Positions 45,407 to 54,997 are shown, numbered from the stretch's first letter. The stretch is DNA of 64,000 nt from Candidatus Aalborgicola defluviihabitans (GCA_016705575.1 JADIXX010000004.1:124001-188000); one strand, 5' to 3'. Program-made: numbers and translations. The notes: generated by a model not told the origin, from the sequence alone.

Positions 45407-46651
45407 ATGAAACGAGTTGATGACTTTCGCCTGAAGTTCGGCAAAAGAGAGTTGGTGCCGATCATGATTGGCGGAATGGGTGTCGATATTTCTACCGCCG
45501 AACTGGCGCTGGAAGCGGCACGCCTGGGCGGTATTGGTCACATTTCAGATGCTTTGGTTCATGATGTGTCCGACCGCCGTTTTGATACCAAATACGTCAA
45601 AGGCAAAACCAAGTTCTACAAAGCCAACATCAATAACTCAGACAAGAGCATCATCAAATTTGACTTGGGTCACCTGGCCGAAGCCACCAAGCTGCACGTT
45701 GGCAGAACCATGGAAGCCAAACGTGGCGACGGCATGGTGTTCGTCAACGTCATGGAAAAGCTGACCATGAACAGCCCGCGTGAGACCCTGCAGGTGCGCC
45801 TCAACTCGGCGCTGGATGCTGGTGTGGATGGCATTACCCTGAGCGCAGGCCTGCATCTGGGCTCATTTGCGCTGATGGCCGACCACCCCCGCTTTCGGGA
45901 TGCCAAGCTGGGCATCATTGTGTCGTCCGTTCGGGCATTGCAGTTGTTCCTGCGCAAGACAGCACGCCTGGACCGTTTGCCCGATTTTGTGATTGTGGAA
46001 GGCCCGCTGGCCGGTGGCCACCTGGGTTTTGGCCTGGACTGGGCCCAATACGACCTGGCCACCATCGTTACCGAGATTGCTGCCTTCCTGAAGGCCGAGC
46101 AACTTGACATTCCTTTGATCGCCGCAGGCGGCATTTTCACCGGCAGCGACGCCACTCAGTTTCTGCAAAATGGCGCCGCCGCCGTGCAGGTGGCCACGCG
46201 CTTCACCGTGTCCAACGAATGTGGGTTGCCGGCCGACGTCAAGCAAGAGTACTTCAAGGCCAGCGAAGAAGACATCATTGTCAACACCATCTCGCCCACC
46301 GGCTACCCCATGCGCATGCTGCGCAACACACCCGCCATTGGCTCTGGCATTCGACCCAATTGCGAGGTTTATGGCTATTTGTTGGACGGCAATGGCAACT
46401 GCGGCTACATCACGGCCTACAACGAGCAGATTGCCCTGCACCCTGATGGCAAAAATATCTCGGTCATGGACAAAACCTGCCTGTGCACCCACATGCGCAA
46501 CTACAACTGCTGGACCTGCGGCAGCACAACCTACCGCCTGAAAGATACCACCCGCAAGGCGGCTGACGGTAGCTACCAGTTGCTCAGCGCAGAGCACATA
46601 TTCAAAGACTACCAGTTCAGCGTTGAGAGCCAGATTTTGCTGCCCGTTTGA
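45407..46651 (+). CDS. Nitronate monooxygenase-like FMN enzyme
   Basis: 414 residues of the NPD/2-nitropropane dioxygenase TIM-barrel family: PIMIGGMGVDIST, then GPLAGGHLGFGLDW, AAGGIFTGSDATQFLQNGA and VQVATRF. The FMN phosphate-binding loop is the AAGGIF segment. An added C-terminal part has a Cys cluster C358-C360-C368-C371 (CLCTHMRNYNCWTC) that could hold a metal or Fe-S cluster, unusual for the family. The gene sits inside the riboflavin operon, so supply of FMN and this flavoenzyme may be linked. Substrate unknown. Confidence 0.82.
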   Translation: MKRVDDFRLKFGKRELVPIMIGGMGVDISTAELALEAARLGGIGHISDALVHDVSDRRFDTKYVKGKTKFYKANINNSDKSIIKFDLGHLAEATKLHVGRTMEAKRGDGMVFVNVMEKLTMNSPRETLQVRLNSALDAGVDGITLSAGLHLGSFALMADHPRFRDAKLGIIVSSVRALQLFLRKTARLDRLPDFVIVEGPLAGGHLGFGLDWAQYDLATIVTEIAAFLKAEQLDIPLIAAGGIFTGSDATQFLQNGAAAVQVATRFTVSNECGLPADVKQEYFKASEEDIIVNTISPTGYPMRMLRNTPAIGSGIRPNCEVYGYLLDGNGNCGYITAYNEQIALHPDGKNISVMDKTCLCTHMRNYNCWTCGSTTYRLKDTTRKAADGSYQLLSAEHIFKDYQFSVESQILLPV

Positions 46652-46662
46652 GTGACGACACC

Positions 46663-47778
46663 ATGACTACACCCAGCCCTGTACCCATTTCCCCGGTTGA
46701 AGACATCGTTGCTGACATGCGCGCCGGGCGTATTGTCATTTTGGTGGACGAGGAAGACCGCGAAAACGAGGGCGACCTGGTATTGGCTGCCGACCATGTG
46801 AGCGCCGACGGCATCAACTTCATGGCCCGCTATGGCCGTGGCCTGATTTGCCTGACGCTCACCCGTGAGCGCTGCGAACGCCTGAAACTACCTCCCATGA
46901 CCGCCCGCAACGGCGACAAAAAAGGCACGGCATTTACCGCGTCGATTGAAGCGGCCGAGGGCGTATCCACCGGCATTTCCGCTGCCGACCGCGCCCGTAC
47001 CGTGCAGGCCGCGGTGGCCAAGGCGGCTGTGCCCGAAGACCTGGTGCAGCCCGGTCACATCTTCCCCCTGCAAGCGGTCGATGGTGGCGTGCTGATGCGG
47101 GCTGGCCACACCGAAGCCGGTTGCGATTTGGCGGCCATGGCCGGCTGCACGCCCGCGTCGGTGATCTGCGAAATCATGAAGGACGACGGCACCATGGCCC
47201 GGCTGCCGGACCTGCAGGTTTTTGCCGCCGAACACGGTCTGAAGATTGGCACTATTGCCGACCTGATCGAATACCGCAGCAAAACCGAGTCGCTGATTGA
47301 GCAGTTGGGATCGCGCCCGATGCAAACCGCATTTGGCGAGTTTACGGCCCATGCGTTCCGTGATACTTCAGGCCTTGGCGTGCACCTAGCCCTCGTCAAA
47401 TCTACATGGTTAGCTACTGATTCTGTAGCAGTCCGGGTGCATGAACCCCTTTCGGTACTGGACGCATTGGAAACCGGGCGCGGCATGCACTCCTGGAGCC
47501 TGGAAGCCACGCTGCAACACATTCAACAAGAAGGTTCAGGCGTGGTAGTGCTGCTCAACTGCGGCGAAAGCGGTGAACAACTGCTGGCGCAATTCGACGG
47601 CACAGCCCAGTCGGCACAGGCCCCCGTGCGTGGGCGCATGGACCTGCGCACCTACGGCGTGGGCGCGCAAATTTTGCGCCACTGCGGCGTACAAAAGATG
47701 CGACTGATGGGCAGCCCGCGTCGCATGCCCAGCATGACCGGTTACGGCCTGGAAATAACTGGCTACATTAGTAAATAG
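46663..47778 (+). CDS. ribB: 3,4-dihydroxy-2-butanone 4-phosphate synthase with degenerate GTP cyclohydrolase II domain
   Basis: 371 residues. The RibB domain (1-210) is intact: DEEDRENEGDLVLAAD, FMARYGRGLICL, GHIFPL and RAGHTEAGCDLAAMAG. The C-terminal RibA-like domain lacks the zinc cysteines expected around HEPLSVLDALETGRGMHSWS, so it is probably not a GTP cyclohydrolase (RibBX type). A copy of the dispersed repeat codes for part of this domain (about 241-257, LALVKSTW). It makes the four-carbon unit for lumazine. A separate ribA would be needed elsewhere. A TTG at 46648 is an alternative start. Confidence 0.92.
   Translation: MTTPSPVPISPVEDIVADMRAGRIVILVDEEDRENEGDLVLAADHVSADGINFMARYGRGLICLTLTRERCERLKLPPMTARNGDKKGTAFTASIEAAEGVSTGISAADRARTVQAAVAKAAVPEDLVQPGHIFPLQAVDGGVLMRAGHTEAGCDLAAMAGCTPASVICEIMKDDGTMARLPDLQVFAAEHGLKIGTIADLIEYRSKTESLIEQLGSRPMQTAFGEFTAHAFRDTSGLGVHLALVKSTWLATDSVAVRVHEPLSVLDALETGRGMHSWSLEATLQHIQQEGSGVVVLLNCGESGEQLLAQFDGTAQSAQAPVRGRMDLRTYGVGAQILRHCGVQKMRLMGSPRRMPSMTGYGLEITGYISK
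47384..47432 (-). repeat. Dispersed ~48-bp repeat, copy 4, inside ribB
   Basis: Plus strand CACCTAGCCCTCGTCAAAT followed by TAGCTACTGATTCTGTAGC. On its own strand it carries a perfect GCTAC-N7-GTAGC hairpin and the TTGACGAGGGCT end. Read in frame by ribB. Confidence 0.7.
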
Positions 47779-47787
47779 GAACCCCAT

Positions 47788-48261
47788 ATGTTTGGCGCAG
47801 ACAAAGGCGGTGTGGACGCAAACGACACACGCATGAACGGCAAGAAGCTCAAAATTGGCATCGTGCAGGCGCGCTTCAACGCATCCGTAACTGATGCGCT
47901 GGCTTTGGCCTGCAAGGCTGAGCTGGTGGCCCTGGGCGTTGCCGAGAAGGACATCGACCACATCACGGTGCCCGGTGCACTGGAAGTGCCGGTCGCATTG
48001 CAGGCCATGGCAGAGAAAGCCAATTACGACGCTCTGGTGGCTCTGGGCTGCATCATTCGCGGCGAAACCTACCATTTCGAGTTGGTAGCCAACGAATCTG
48101 GCGCCGCCGTTACACGCGTTGCACTGGATTACCAATTGCCCATTGCCAACGCCATACTGACCACCGAAGATATGCCCCAGGCCGTAGCGCGCCAGGAAGA
48201 AAAAGGGCGCGATGCCGCCCGTGTAGCCGTGGAAATGGCCAACCTGCTGGAGTCGCTGTAA
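47788..48261 (+). CDS. ribH: 6,7-dimethyl-8-ribityllumazine synthase
   Basis: 157 residues. IGIVQARFNASVTDAL at the N-terminus, PGALEVPVALQAMAEK and GCIIRGETYHFELVANES are family signatures. It condenses the RibB product with the pyrimidine from RibD. Its stop shares one base with the nusB start (TAATG). Confidence 0.97.
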   Translation: MFGADKGGVDANDTRMNGKKLKIGIVQARFNASVTDALALACKAELVALGVAEKDIDHITVPGALEVPVALQAMAEKANYDALVALGCIIRGETYHFELVANESGAAVTRVALDYQLPIANAILTTEDMPQAVARQEEKGRDAARVAVEMANLLESL

Positions 48262-48803
48262 TGTCTGAAATCAAATCTGCTTCGGCTGCCAAGCGCCCGC
48301 CTCGCCAACCCCGTACCGGGCTGACCAGCACCGGTGCGCGCAAGGCCGGCAGCAAGTCCGATCGCAGCCGCGCACGCGAATTTGCACTGCAAGGCCTCTA
48401 CCAGAGCCTGGTGGGCCGCAATGCAGTAGACGACATCGACACCTTTACCCGCGACCTGGCGGGCTTTAACAAAGCCGATTCGGTACATTTTGATGCCCTG
48501 CTGCAAGGCTGCGTGGCTGAGGGCGCGCAGTTGGACGCCTTGATCGTGCCACTGCTGGACCGCCCACTCTCGGAAATCTCCCCCATTGAACACGCCATCA
48601 TGTGGATAGGCGCTTACGAGTTGCAGCACTGCATGGACGTGCCCTGGCGCGTAGTGCTCAATGAGTGTATTGAACTGGCCAAGGAATTCGGTGGCACCGA
48701 CGGCCACAAGTATGTGAATGCCGTGCTCAACGGCCTGGCCCCCAGCCTGCGCGCCACCGAGATCGCGGCTGATCGCAGCCCCACCAAGAAACCCCGCGCC
48801 TGA
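48261..48803 (+). CDS. nusB: Transcription antitermination protein NusB
   Basis: 180 residues. A basic, disordered N-terminal extension of about 35 residues precedes the NusB helical domain (SRAREFALQGLYQSL, then AYELQHCMDVPWRVVLNECIELAKEFGGTDGHKYVNAVLNGL). It binds boxA RNA with NusE in rRNA antitermination. The ribH-nusB order is widely conserved. Confidence 0.96.
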   Translation: MSEIKSASAAKRPPRQPRTGLTSTGARKAGSKSDRSRAREFALQGLYQSLVGRNAVDDIDTFTRDLAGFNKADSVHFDALLQGCVAEGAQLDALIVPLLDRPLSEISPIEHAIMWIGAYELQHCMDVPWRVVLNECIELAKEFGGTDGHKYVNAVLNGLAPSLRATEIAADRSPTKKPRA

Positions 48804-48824
48804 GACGCGCCATCCAGACCCCCA

Positions 48825-50009
48825 ATGCACATATCGTCACGCGCCCAGAAGATCGAACCCTTTTATGTGATGGAAGTGGCCAAGGCCGCCTCCACACTGG
48901 CCCACAAGGTAGCGCACACCGATGCGCCCATGATCTTCCTGAACATCGGCGAGCCTGATTTCACCGCCCCGCCACTGGTACAGGCCGCCGCCGAAAAGGC
49001 CATCCGCGACGGTCGCACCCAGTACACCCCTGCCACTGGCCTGCATTCCCTGCGTGAACGCATCAGCCACTGGTATACGCAGCGTTTTGGCGTCAACGTA
49101 TCGGCCGAGCGCATTGTGGTTACCGCAGGTGCATCCGCCGCGTTGCAGTTGGCCTGCCTGGCCCTGATTGAGTCCGGCGATGAAATCTTGATGCCGGACC
49201 CCAGCTACCCCTGCAACCGGCATTTTGTGAGTGCCGCCGAAGGCAAAGCGGTGCTGCTGCCCACCACGGCTGCCGAACGCTTCCAGCTTACCCCCGAAGC
49301 GGTGAAGGCGGCCTGGGGTGCGCGCACCCGTGGCGTGCTGTTGGCGTCGCCCTCCAACCCGACGGGTACCTCCATCCACCCAGATGCCCTGCGGGGTATC
49401 CACCAGGTGGTGCAGTCACACGGCGGCATCACCCTGGTGGATGAAATCTACCTGGGCTTGAGTTTTGATGCACAGTTTGGCCAGACCGCGCTGGCACTGG
49501 ATGACAACATCATCAGCATCAACAGTTTCAGTAAATACTTCAACATGACCGGCTGGCGATTGGGCTGGATGGTGGTGCCCGAAAAACTGGTCAGCGTGAT
49601 CGAGCGGCTGGCCCAAAACCTGTTCATCTGCCCCAGCACCATTGCACAGCATGCCGCACTGGCCTGCTTTGAGCCTGAAAGCCTGGCCCTGTACGAGCAA
49701 CGGCGCAGTGAGTTCAAGGCGCGGCGCGACTACTTTTTGCCCCAGCTCAACGCCATGGGACTGACCGTGCCGGTAATGCCCGATGGCGCCTTCTACGCCT
49801 GGGCCGACTGCTCCGCTGCCTGCGCCAAGCTGGGCGTTAAGGACAGCTGGGACTTTGCCTTTGAAGTCATGAACAAGGCCCACGTAGCGCTCACCCCTGG
49901 GCGCGACTTTGGTACGACCCAGGCCCACCATTTTGTGCGCTTCTCCACCGCCAGCTCCATGGAACACCTGCAGCAGGCCGTGGCCCGTTTGCGTGCGTTG
50001 TTGATGTAA
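48825..50009 (+). CDS. Class I/II PLP-dependent aminotransferase
   Basis: 394 residues, fold type I. PLP lysine in SFSKYFNMTGWRLGW; other motifs are NIGEPDFTAPP, YTPATGLHSLRE and SNPTGTS. It resembles the AspC/AlaA group, but the substrate cannot be told by eye. A distal operon position after nusB suggests general amino acid metabolism. Starts with ATG 21 bases after nusB. Confidence 0.88.
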   Translation: MHISSRAQKIEPFYVMEVAKAASTLAHKVAHTDAPMIFLNIGEPDFTAPPLVQAAAEKAIRDGRTQYTPATGLHSLRERISHWYTQRFGVNVSAERIVVTAGASAALQLACLALIESGDEILMPDPSYPCNRHFVSAAEGKAVLLPTTAAERFQLTPEAVKAAWGARTRGVLLASPSNPTGTSIHPDALRGIHQVVQSHGGITLVDEIYLGLSFDAQFGQTALALDDNIISINSFSKYFNMTGWRLGWMVVPEKLVSVIERLAQNLFICPSTIAQHAALACFEPESLALYEQRRSEFKARRDYFLPQLNAMGLTVPVMPDGAFYAWADCSAACAKLGVKDSWDFAFEVMNKAHVALTPGRDFGTTQAHHFVRFSTASSMEHLQQAVARLRALLM

Positions 50010-50021
50010 ATTTTTATTTCT

Positions 50022-50723
50022 ATGAACCAAGACCTTTCCATCCTCCACCTGGTTATCAACGCCAGCTTTGTCGTGCAACTGGTCATGGCGCTGCTGCTCA
50101 CCGTTTCCGTGACCAGTTGGGCCGCCATTTTTCGCAAGTTTTTTGCCTTGAAGCGGGTCAAGTCTCAAAATGAGGCCTTCGAGCGCGAATTCTGGTCCGG
50201 CACCAGCCTGAATGATCTCTTTGACTCCGCCTCCCGAAACGCCGCCAAGACCGGCCCCATGGAACGCATTTTCGGAAGCGGCATGCGCGAGTTCCAGAAA
50301 CTGCGCGAACGCCGCATCACCGATGTGGGCACCTTGATGGACGGCGCACGCCGGGCCATGCGCGCAAGCTTCCAGCGCGAAATGGACGAAGTGGAGACCA
50401 ATCTGTCTTTCCTGGCCTCGGTCGGGTCCGTGTCGCCTTATGTTGGCCTATTTGGCACCGTATGGGGCATCATGCACGCCTTTGTAGGCTTGGCCGCCCT
50501 CACCCAAGTCACGCTGGCCACCGTGGCGCCCGGCATTGCTGAGGCTCTGGTGGCCACCGCTATCGGCCTGTTCGCCGCCATTCCGGCAGTGGTGGCCTAC
50601 AACCGCTTTGCCCGCGACATTGACCGTATTTCCACGCAGCAAGAGACCTTTATCGAAGAGTTCTCCAACATCCTGCAGCGCAACGTGGGCGCGCAATCCG
50701 CGCCAGCACCTGCAGGACGCTGA
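50022..50723 (+). CDS. tolQ: Tol-Pal system proton channel protein TolQ
   Basis: 233 residues, MotA/TolQ/ExbB family with three membrane segments (near 15-38, 140-160 and 170-195). Motif LASVGSVSPYVGLFGTVWGIMHAF. With TolR it uses proton motive force to drive TolA in outer membrane constriction during division. Assigned to Tol rather than Exb because tolR and a tolA-like gene follow. Confidence 0.92.
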   Translation: MNQDLSILHLVINASFVVQLVMALLLTVSVTSWAAIFRKFFALKRVKSQNEAFEREFWSGTSLNDLFDSASRNAAKTGPMERIFGSGMREFQKLRERRITDVGTLMDGARRAMRASFQREMDEVETNLSFLASVGSVSPYVGLFGTVWGIMHAFVGLAALTQVTLATVAPGIAEALVATAIGLFAAIPAVVAYNRFARDIDRISTQQETFIEEFSNILQRNVGAQSAPAPAGR

Positions 50724-50725
50724 CC

Positions 50726-51160
<435 letters not shown>

Positions 51161-51197
51161 GCGCCAACAGCACACTGCCCCCGACATCTTAGCTGCC

Positions 51198-52103
51198 ATG
51201 CACACCACCACCGAACGCCTGGAATTTGCCCCACCGCCCACGCGCGGCTTGGTGCGGGCCGTGGGTCTGGCCATTGTGGTACACGCCCTGCTGGTGGTGA
51301 TGCTTGCCATTGGCGTGCACTGGAAACGCGATGCCACGCCGGTCACCGTGGAGGCCGAACTGTGGTCTGCCCTGCCGGTGGAGGCTGCACCGCGCCCTGT
51401 GCCCGAACTACCTCCACCGCCGCCACCCGAACCCGTCAAGCCAGTGCCCAAAGCAGTTGTTACACCACCCGCGCCTACACCGCCGCTACCTGACCCGGCG
51501 ATTGCCATTGCCAAGGACAAGGCCCGCTTGCAAAAAGAGAAGCAACTGCAGCAAGAGCGGCTGGAGCAGGAAAAACTGGAACGAGACAAGCTGGAGCGTG
51601 ACAAGCACCAGAAAGAGGCCCTGAGGCAGAAAAAACTGCTGGAAGACAAGGCTGCCCACGACAAGAAGCTGCAACAGGAACAGCAAAAGCAACAGGACGC
51701 CAAATCCGCCGCCGACGCTAAAAAGCTTGCAGTTCTGCGGCAGCAACAAATCGACCGTACCCTGCGCATGGCAGGGCAGGACGTGGGCTCGGGAGACGAC
51801 AAGGCGCGTGGCACCGGCAAGCAGTCTTCTGGCCCATCGGCGGGGTATGCTGGGCGCATCATCGCACGGGTCAAGCCCAACATCACCTACACCGACACAC
51901 CCACCGGCAACCCCAAGGCTGAGGTGGAGGTGCGTACCTCGCCAGACGGCACCATCATCAGCCGCAAGCTAATCAAGTCCAGTGGGGTCAAATCCTGGGA
52001 CGATGCGGTGCTCAACGCCATCGACAAGACCGAGGTGCTTCCACGCGATGTGGATGGGCGTATTCCACAGCCCATGACTTTGGTGTTTAGCCCTCGCGGT
52101 TGA
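51198..52103 (+). CDS. tolA: Cell envelope integrity protein TolA
   Basis: 301 residues. Membrane segment at about 20-42 (VGLAIVVHALLVVMLAIGV), a proline-rich stretch (about 70-105), a long Lys/Glu/Gln coiled region (about 110-195) and a TonB-like C-terminal domain (YAGRIIARVKPN, EVEVRTSPDGTI). It spans the periplasm. No tolB or pal follows: the 3' end overlaps the convergent fdxA gene by 17 bp, so the rest of the Tol system must lie elsewhere. Confidence 0.92.
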   Translation: MHTTTERLEFAPPPTRGLVRAVGLAIVVHALLVVMLAIGVHWKRDATPVTVEAELWSALPVEAAPRPVPELPPPPPPEPVKPVPKAVVTPPAPTPPLPDPAIAIAKDKARLQKEKQLQQERLEQEKLERDKLERDKHQKEALRQKKLLEDKAAHDKKLQQEQQKQQDAKSAADAKKLAVLRQQQIDRTLRMAGQDVGSGDDKARGTGKQSSGPSAGYAGRIIARVKPNITYTDTPTGNPKAEVEVRTSPDGTIISRKLIKSSGVKSWDDAVLNAIDKTEVLPRDVDGRIPQPMTLVFSPRG

Positions 52104-52416
52104 GCTCGGCGCGTTTGACTTTCACCGTCGCCCAATGGTCGGCATCCGGCAGCGCTGGCTTGGTGCGGGTGATGGGCTTCCATAGCGGAGATAACTCGGC
52201 ATTGAGTGCTGTGAAGTCGCGCTGGTCCGCAGGTACATCATCATCGGCATAGATCGCGTTCACGGGACATTCGGGCACACACACAGCGCAGTCAATGCAA
52301 TCGGCCGGGTCGATCACCAGAAAATTGGGCCCTTCGCGAAAGGCATCTACCGGACAAACGTCAACACAGTCAGTGTATTTGCAACTGATGCACGCTTCGG
52401 TTACGACAAACGTCAT
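52087..52416 (-). CDS. fdxA: Seven-iron ferredoxin FdxA
   Basis: 109 residues. CISCKYTDCVDVCP (three-iron plus shared ligands) and CIDCAVCVPECP give a [3Fe-4S][4Fe-4S] ferredoxin with the long C-terminal tail usual for FdxA. AGGAG lies seven bases before the ATG at 52416; the in-frame TTG two codons upstream is less likely. General electron carrier, not obviously tied to the aromatic block. Confidence 0.95.
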   Translation of the reverse strand: MTFVVTEACISCKYTDCVDVCPVDAFREGPNFLVIDPADCIDCAVCVPECPVNAIYADDDVPADQRDFTALNAELSPLWKPITRTKPALPDADHWATVKVKRAELNREG

Positions 52417-52601
52417 GGCCAACTCCTGTTGTTAGCTGCATCCGACAACTTCCGTTCAGCACCTATTGAATCCGCCGGCTAGTTCTAAATGATGCGCATT
52501 ACATACATCTTTATTGTACTGCTACACCAAGACTTTGGATTAAATAGACCCCTTCCGGTAAAGTGGTGAACCCCTTGCACCTTTCGACATTGGAGCGCGA
52601 C

Positions 52602-53894
52602 ATGACGGCAACCCCATCGAAAATCGGAAAGTACCAGATCGAACGCGAGCTGGGGCGCGGTGCCAGTGGGGTGGTGTACCTGGCCCGCGATACGTTTCGG
52701 GACAACTGGGTCGCCATCAAACAAATCCATCCGCACCTGCTGCGGGACCCCACGCAGGCCAGCAAATACCGCCGCTTGCTGCACAACGAAGCCGTGCTAT
52801 CTGGTCAGATCAACCACCCTCACATCGTCTCACTCATTGACGTAGACGAACGTGCCGATCCACCGTATCTGGTGCTGGAATACGTGCAAGGCCAATCACT
52901 GGAACAGCACACCACGCCCGACACCTTACTGCCAGTTTCGGAGGTATTGGACATTGCTTTCAAGTGCTGCAATGCGCTGGAGTACGCCCACTTTCACGGT
53001 CTGGTGCACCGCGACATCAAACCCGCCAATCTGCTGCTGCGCAACGACGGCGAGGTCAAGCTCACCGACTTTGGTGCCGCCGTATCGCAACACGGTGACG
53101 TCACCCAGTTGGTAGGCCTGATCGGATCACCCGCCTACATGTCGCCAGAGCAGATACGCGAAGAAAAGTTGACCCATCACTCCGACATGTTTTCCCTTGG
53201 CGTGGTTCTGTACGAACTGCTGACCGGCCAAAGGCCCTTCCAGGGTGAAACCGACTACGCGACCATCTACAAGATCGGGGCGGACGAACCAACACCAGTG
53301 CGCGTACTGCGCCCGGAATTACCCGGCGCTATGGACGAGGTTGTGCGCACCGCCTTGGCCAAAAATGCGACACATCGATTTGCCACATGGAGTGATTTTT
53401 CTAACGCCATCATTGGGGCAAGTACCAGCATCTCCAATGTGGCTTCGCAGATCACCGAGGTCCAACGCTTTCAGGCCCTCAGACAACTGGATTTTTTTGA
53501 AAACTTCAGCGATGTAGCCATCTGGGAGACTCTGCGCCTGGGGCGCATACGCACGTTACAAAACGGAACCGTGCTCATGAAAGAAGGGGCGGTCGGACAA
53601 TCCTTCTATCTTTTACTGGATGGCGTGGTTCGCGTAACCAAGAAGAACCTGGCACTGACCAAGCTGCGCGCCGGAGTCAGCATGGGTGAAATGGTCTACC
53701 TGCAGCCCGGAGAGAACCGACGATCCGCCACCGTGAGCGCGGAGACGGAGGTAACGGTCCTCAAGATCAAGAGTGCATCGCTACATCAGGCATCTGCTGA
53801 ATTACAGTCCTGCTTCGACAAGGCCTTTATCAAAATGCTGGTGAGCCGTCTAATCGCCACCAACCAGCAATTGTCGGAGTGGGATGTGCGTTGA
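52602..53894 (+). CDS. Ser/Thr protein kinase fused to a cyclic-nucleotide-binding domain
   Basis: 430 residues. Kinase domain at 9-270: GRGASGVVYLARD, Lys40, HRDIKPAN (136-143), DFG (156-158), SPAYMSPEQ. From about 300 a cNMP-binding domain follows (FFENFSDVAIWE, EGAVGQSFYLLLDGVVRVTK, MGEMVYLQPGENRRSATV). There is no membrane segment, so it is cytoplasmic. Cyclic AMP or GMP may set kinase activity (inference). GGAG precedes the ATG; a GTG at 52563 gives a 13-residue extension. The gene has its own promoter region and no partner phosphatase nearby. Confidence 0.88.
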   Translation: MTATPSKIGKYQIERELGRGASGVVYLARDTFRDNWVAIKQIHPHLLRDPTQASKYRRLLHNEAVLSGQINHPHIVSLIDVDERADPPYLVLEYVQGQSLEQHTTPDTLLPVSEVLDIAFKCCNALEYAHFHGLVHRDIKPANLLLRNDGEVKLTDFGAAVSQHGDVTQLVGLIGSPAYMSPEQIREEKLTHHSDMFSLGVVLYELLTGQRPFQGETDYATIYKIGADEPTPVRVLRPELPGAMDEVVRTALAKNATHRFATWSDFSNAIIGASTSISNVASQITEVQRFQALRQLDFFENFSDVAIWETLRLGRIRTLQNGTVLMKEGAVGQSFYLLLDGVVRVTKKNLALTKLRAGVSMGEMVYLQPGENRRSATVSAETEVTVLKIKSASLHQASAELQSCFDKAFIKMLVSRLIATNQQLSEWDVR

Positions 53895-54093
53895 AAACGC
53901 TGACCCAGATGGGCTGCATCGATTGATCTGAAGGTCACGTTTCAACCCTGCCCCCGCATGGTTACAACACGAAAAGGCAGAGGCGTGGATTCTGGAACAG
54001 GCTGGGATTGTGTTTGATGCCAAGGCAGTGCCAGATGGGCTGCGTGTTGTCGCCAGTTGATGCCTGTTGAAACAAATTGACCTGTAACGCATA
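53895..54093. other. Gap with remnant coding tail
   Basis: About 200 bp. One frame ending at 54060 reads EKAEAWILEQAGIVFDAK and VPDGLRVVAS, which looks like the C-terminus of a lost small gene. No start codon or ribosome-binding site supports it. The toxin gene promoter probably lies in the last part. Confidence 0.35.
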
Positions 54094-54432
54094 ATGCACA
54101 CTGTGACGATTGAAATCAGAGCCTACCAAGATACCGCAGGGTGTAAGCCTTATGCCGACTGGCTGGACAGTCTGACCGATAACAAGACCAAGGCCAGGAT
54201 TGTGGCGCGCGTCAGCCGTATGGCTGCTGGGAATTTTGGGGACTGCAAACCGCTGCGTGATGGTGTGCAGGAATTGAAAATTGACTTCGGTCCAGGTTAT
54301 CGCGTGTACCTGAGCAAGCAAGGCCCGGTATTGGTACTGCTGCTATGCGGTGGCGACAAGAGCGACCAGAGCCGCGACATAGAGCGTGCTATTGCGTATT
54401 TAAAAGATTGGAAACAAAGGGGTAAACCATGA
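54094..54432 (+). CDS. HigB/RelE-like toxin of a type II toxin-antitoxin pair
   Basis: 112 residues of the Gp49-like/HigB killer family: YADWLDSLTDNKTKARIVARVSRM, then GDCKPLRDGVQELKIDFGPGYRVYL and LCGGDKSDQSRDI. These are mRNA interferases acting on the ribosome. Toxin first, antitoxin second with an ATGA overlap is the HigBA order. Confidence 0.88.
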   Translation: MHTVTIEIRAYQDTAGCKPYADWLDSLTDNKTKARIVARVSRMAAGNFGDCKPLRDGVQELKIDFGPGYRVYLSKQGPVLVLLLCGGDKSDQSRDIERAIAYLKDWKQRGKP

Positions 54433-54749
54433 AAGTACCACGCGACATCAGCCACGATGAAATCGTCATTGGCATGCTCAAAGCCGACCCGGATTTTGCT
54501 AACGAGTATTTGGCTACTGCTTTGGAAGAGGTGGATTTACCGGGGGGCCAGTTTGCACTACTGGCTGCGCTTCGACATATAGCAGAGGCCCAGGGCATGA
54601 GCGCCGTAGCTGCCCGTGCCGGCATACCCCGCGAAAGCCTTTACCGCGCCCTGAGCCCCAAAGGGAACCCAACCATCAAGACCTTTTTGGCCGTTGTCCG
54701 TGGCGCTGGCCTGCACTTGGAGGTTAGGCGCGAGGCATTGGCTGCTTGA
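54429..54749 (+). CDS. HigA-like antitoxin (addiction module antidote protein)
   Basis: 106 residues. The helix-turn-helix is IAEAQGMSAVAARAGIPRES and LYRALSPKGNPTIKTFLAVV. It should neutralise the toxin and repress the operon. The start overlaps the toxin stop by four bases. Confidence 0.88.
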   Translation: MKVPRDISHDEIVIGMLKADPDFANEYLATALEEVDLPGGQFALLAALRHIAEAQGMSAVAARAGIPRESLYRALSPKGNPTIKTFLAVVRGAGLHLEVRREALAA

Positions 54750-54772
54750 AACGATCGACCCAAAGCCGCGCC

Positions 54773-54997
54773 ATGCAGAAACCTACTCACAGTGATCGCC
54801 AAAGATTCGCTAGCGTGTGGGATGCAATTGAAGACACCCCAGAAGAGGCCGCAAGGATGCGAGCACTGTCCAAATCAAAAATGGAAGCGGAAACTGTCGC
54901 CAGCGTTGTTGTCGGTCAGTGGCCTGCGGCCAGTCATGTGGTGTGTGCCCCCGCCCTCCCGTGGGCCTCGCCGCTGCGCGGCTTGGCTACGCGCTGA
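54773..54997 (+). pseudogene. Truncated XRE-type antitoxin fragment
   Basis: The N-terminus, QRFASVWDAIEDTPEEAARM, looks like the start of an XRE-type antitoxin of another toxin-antitoxin family. After about 40 residues it runs into GC-rich sequence (CAPALPWASPLRGLATR) with no domain. The HTH is missing and no toxin gene accompanies it, so it is read as a broken remnant. Confidence 0.55.
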
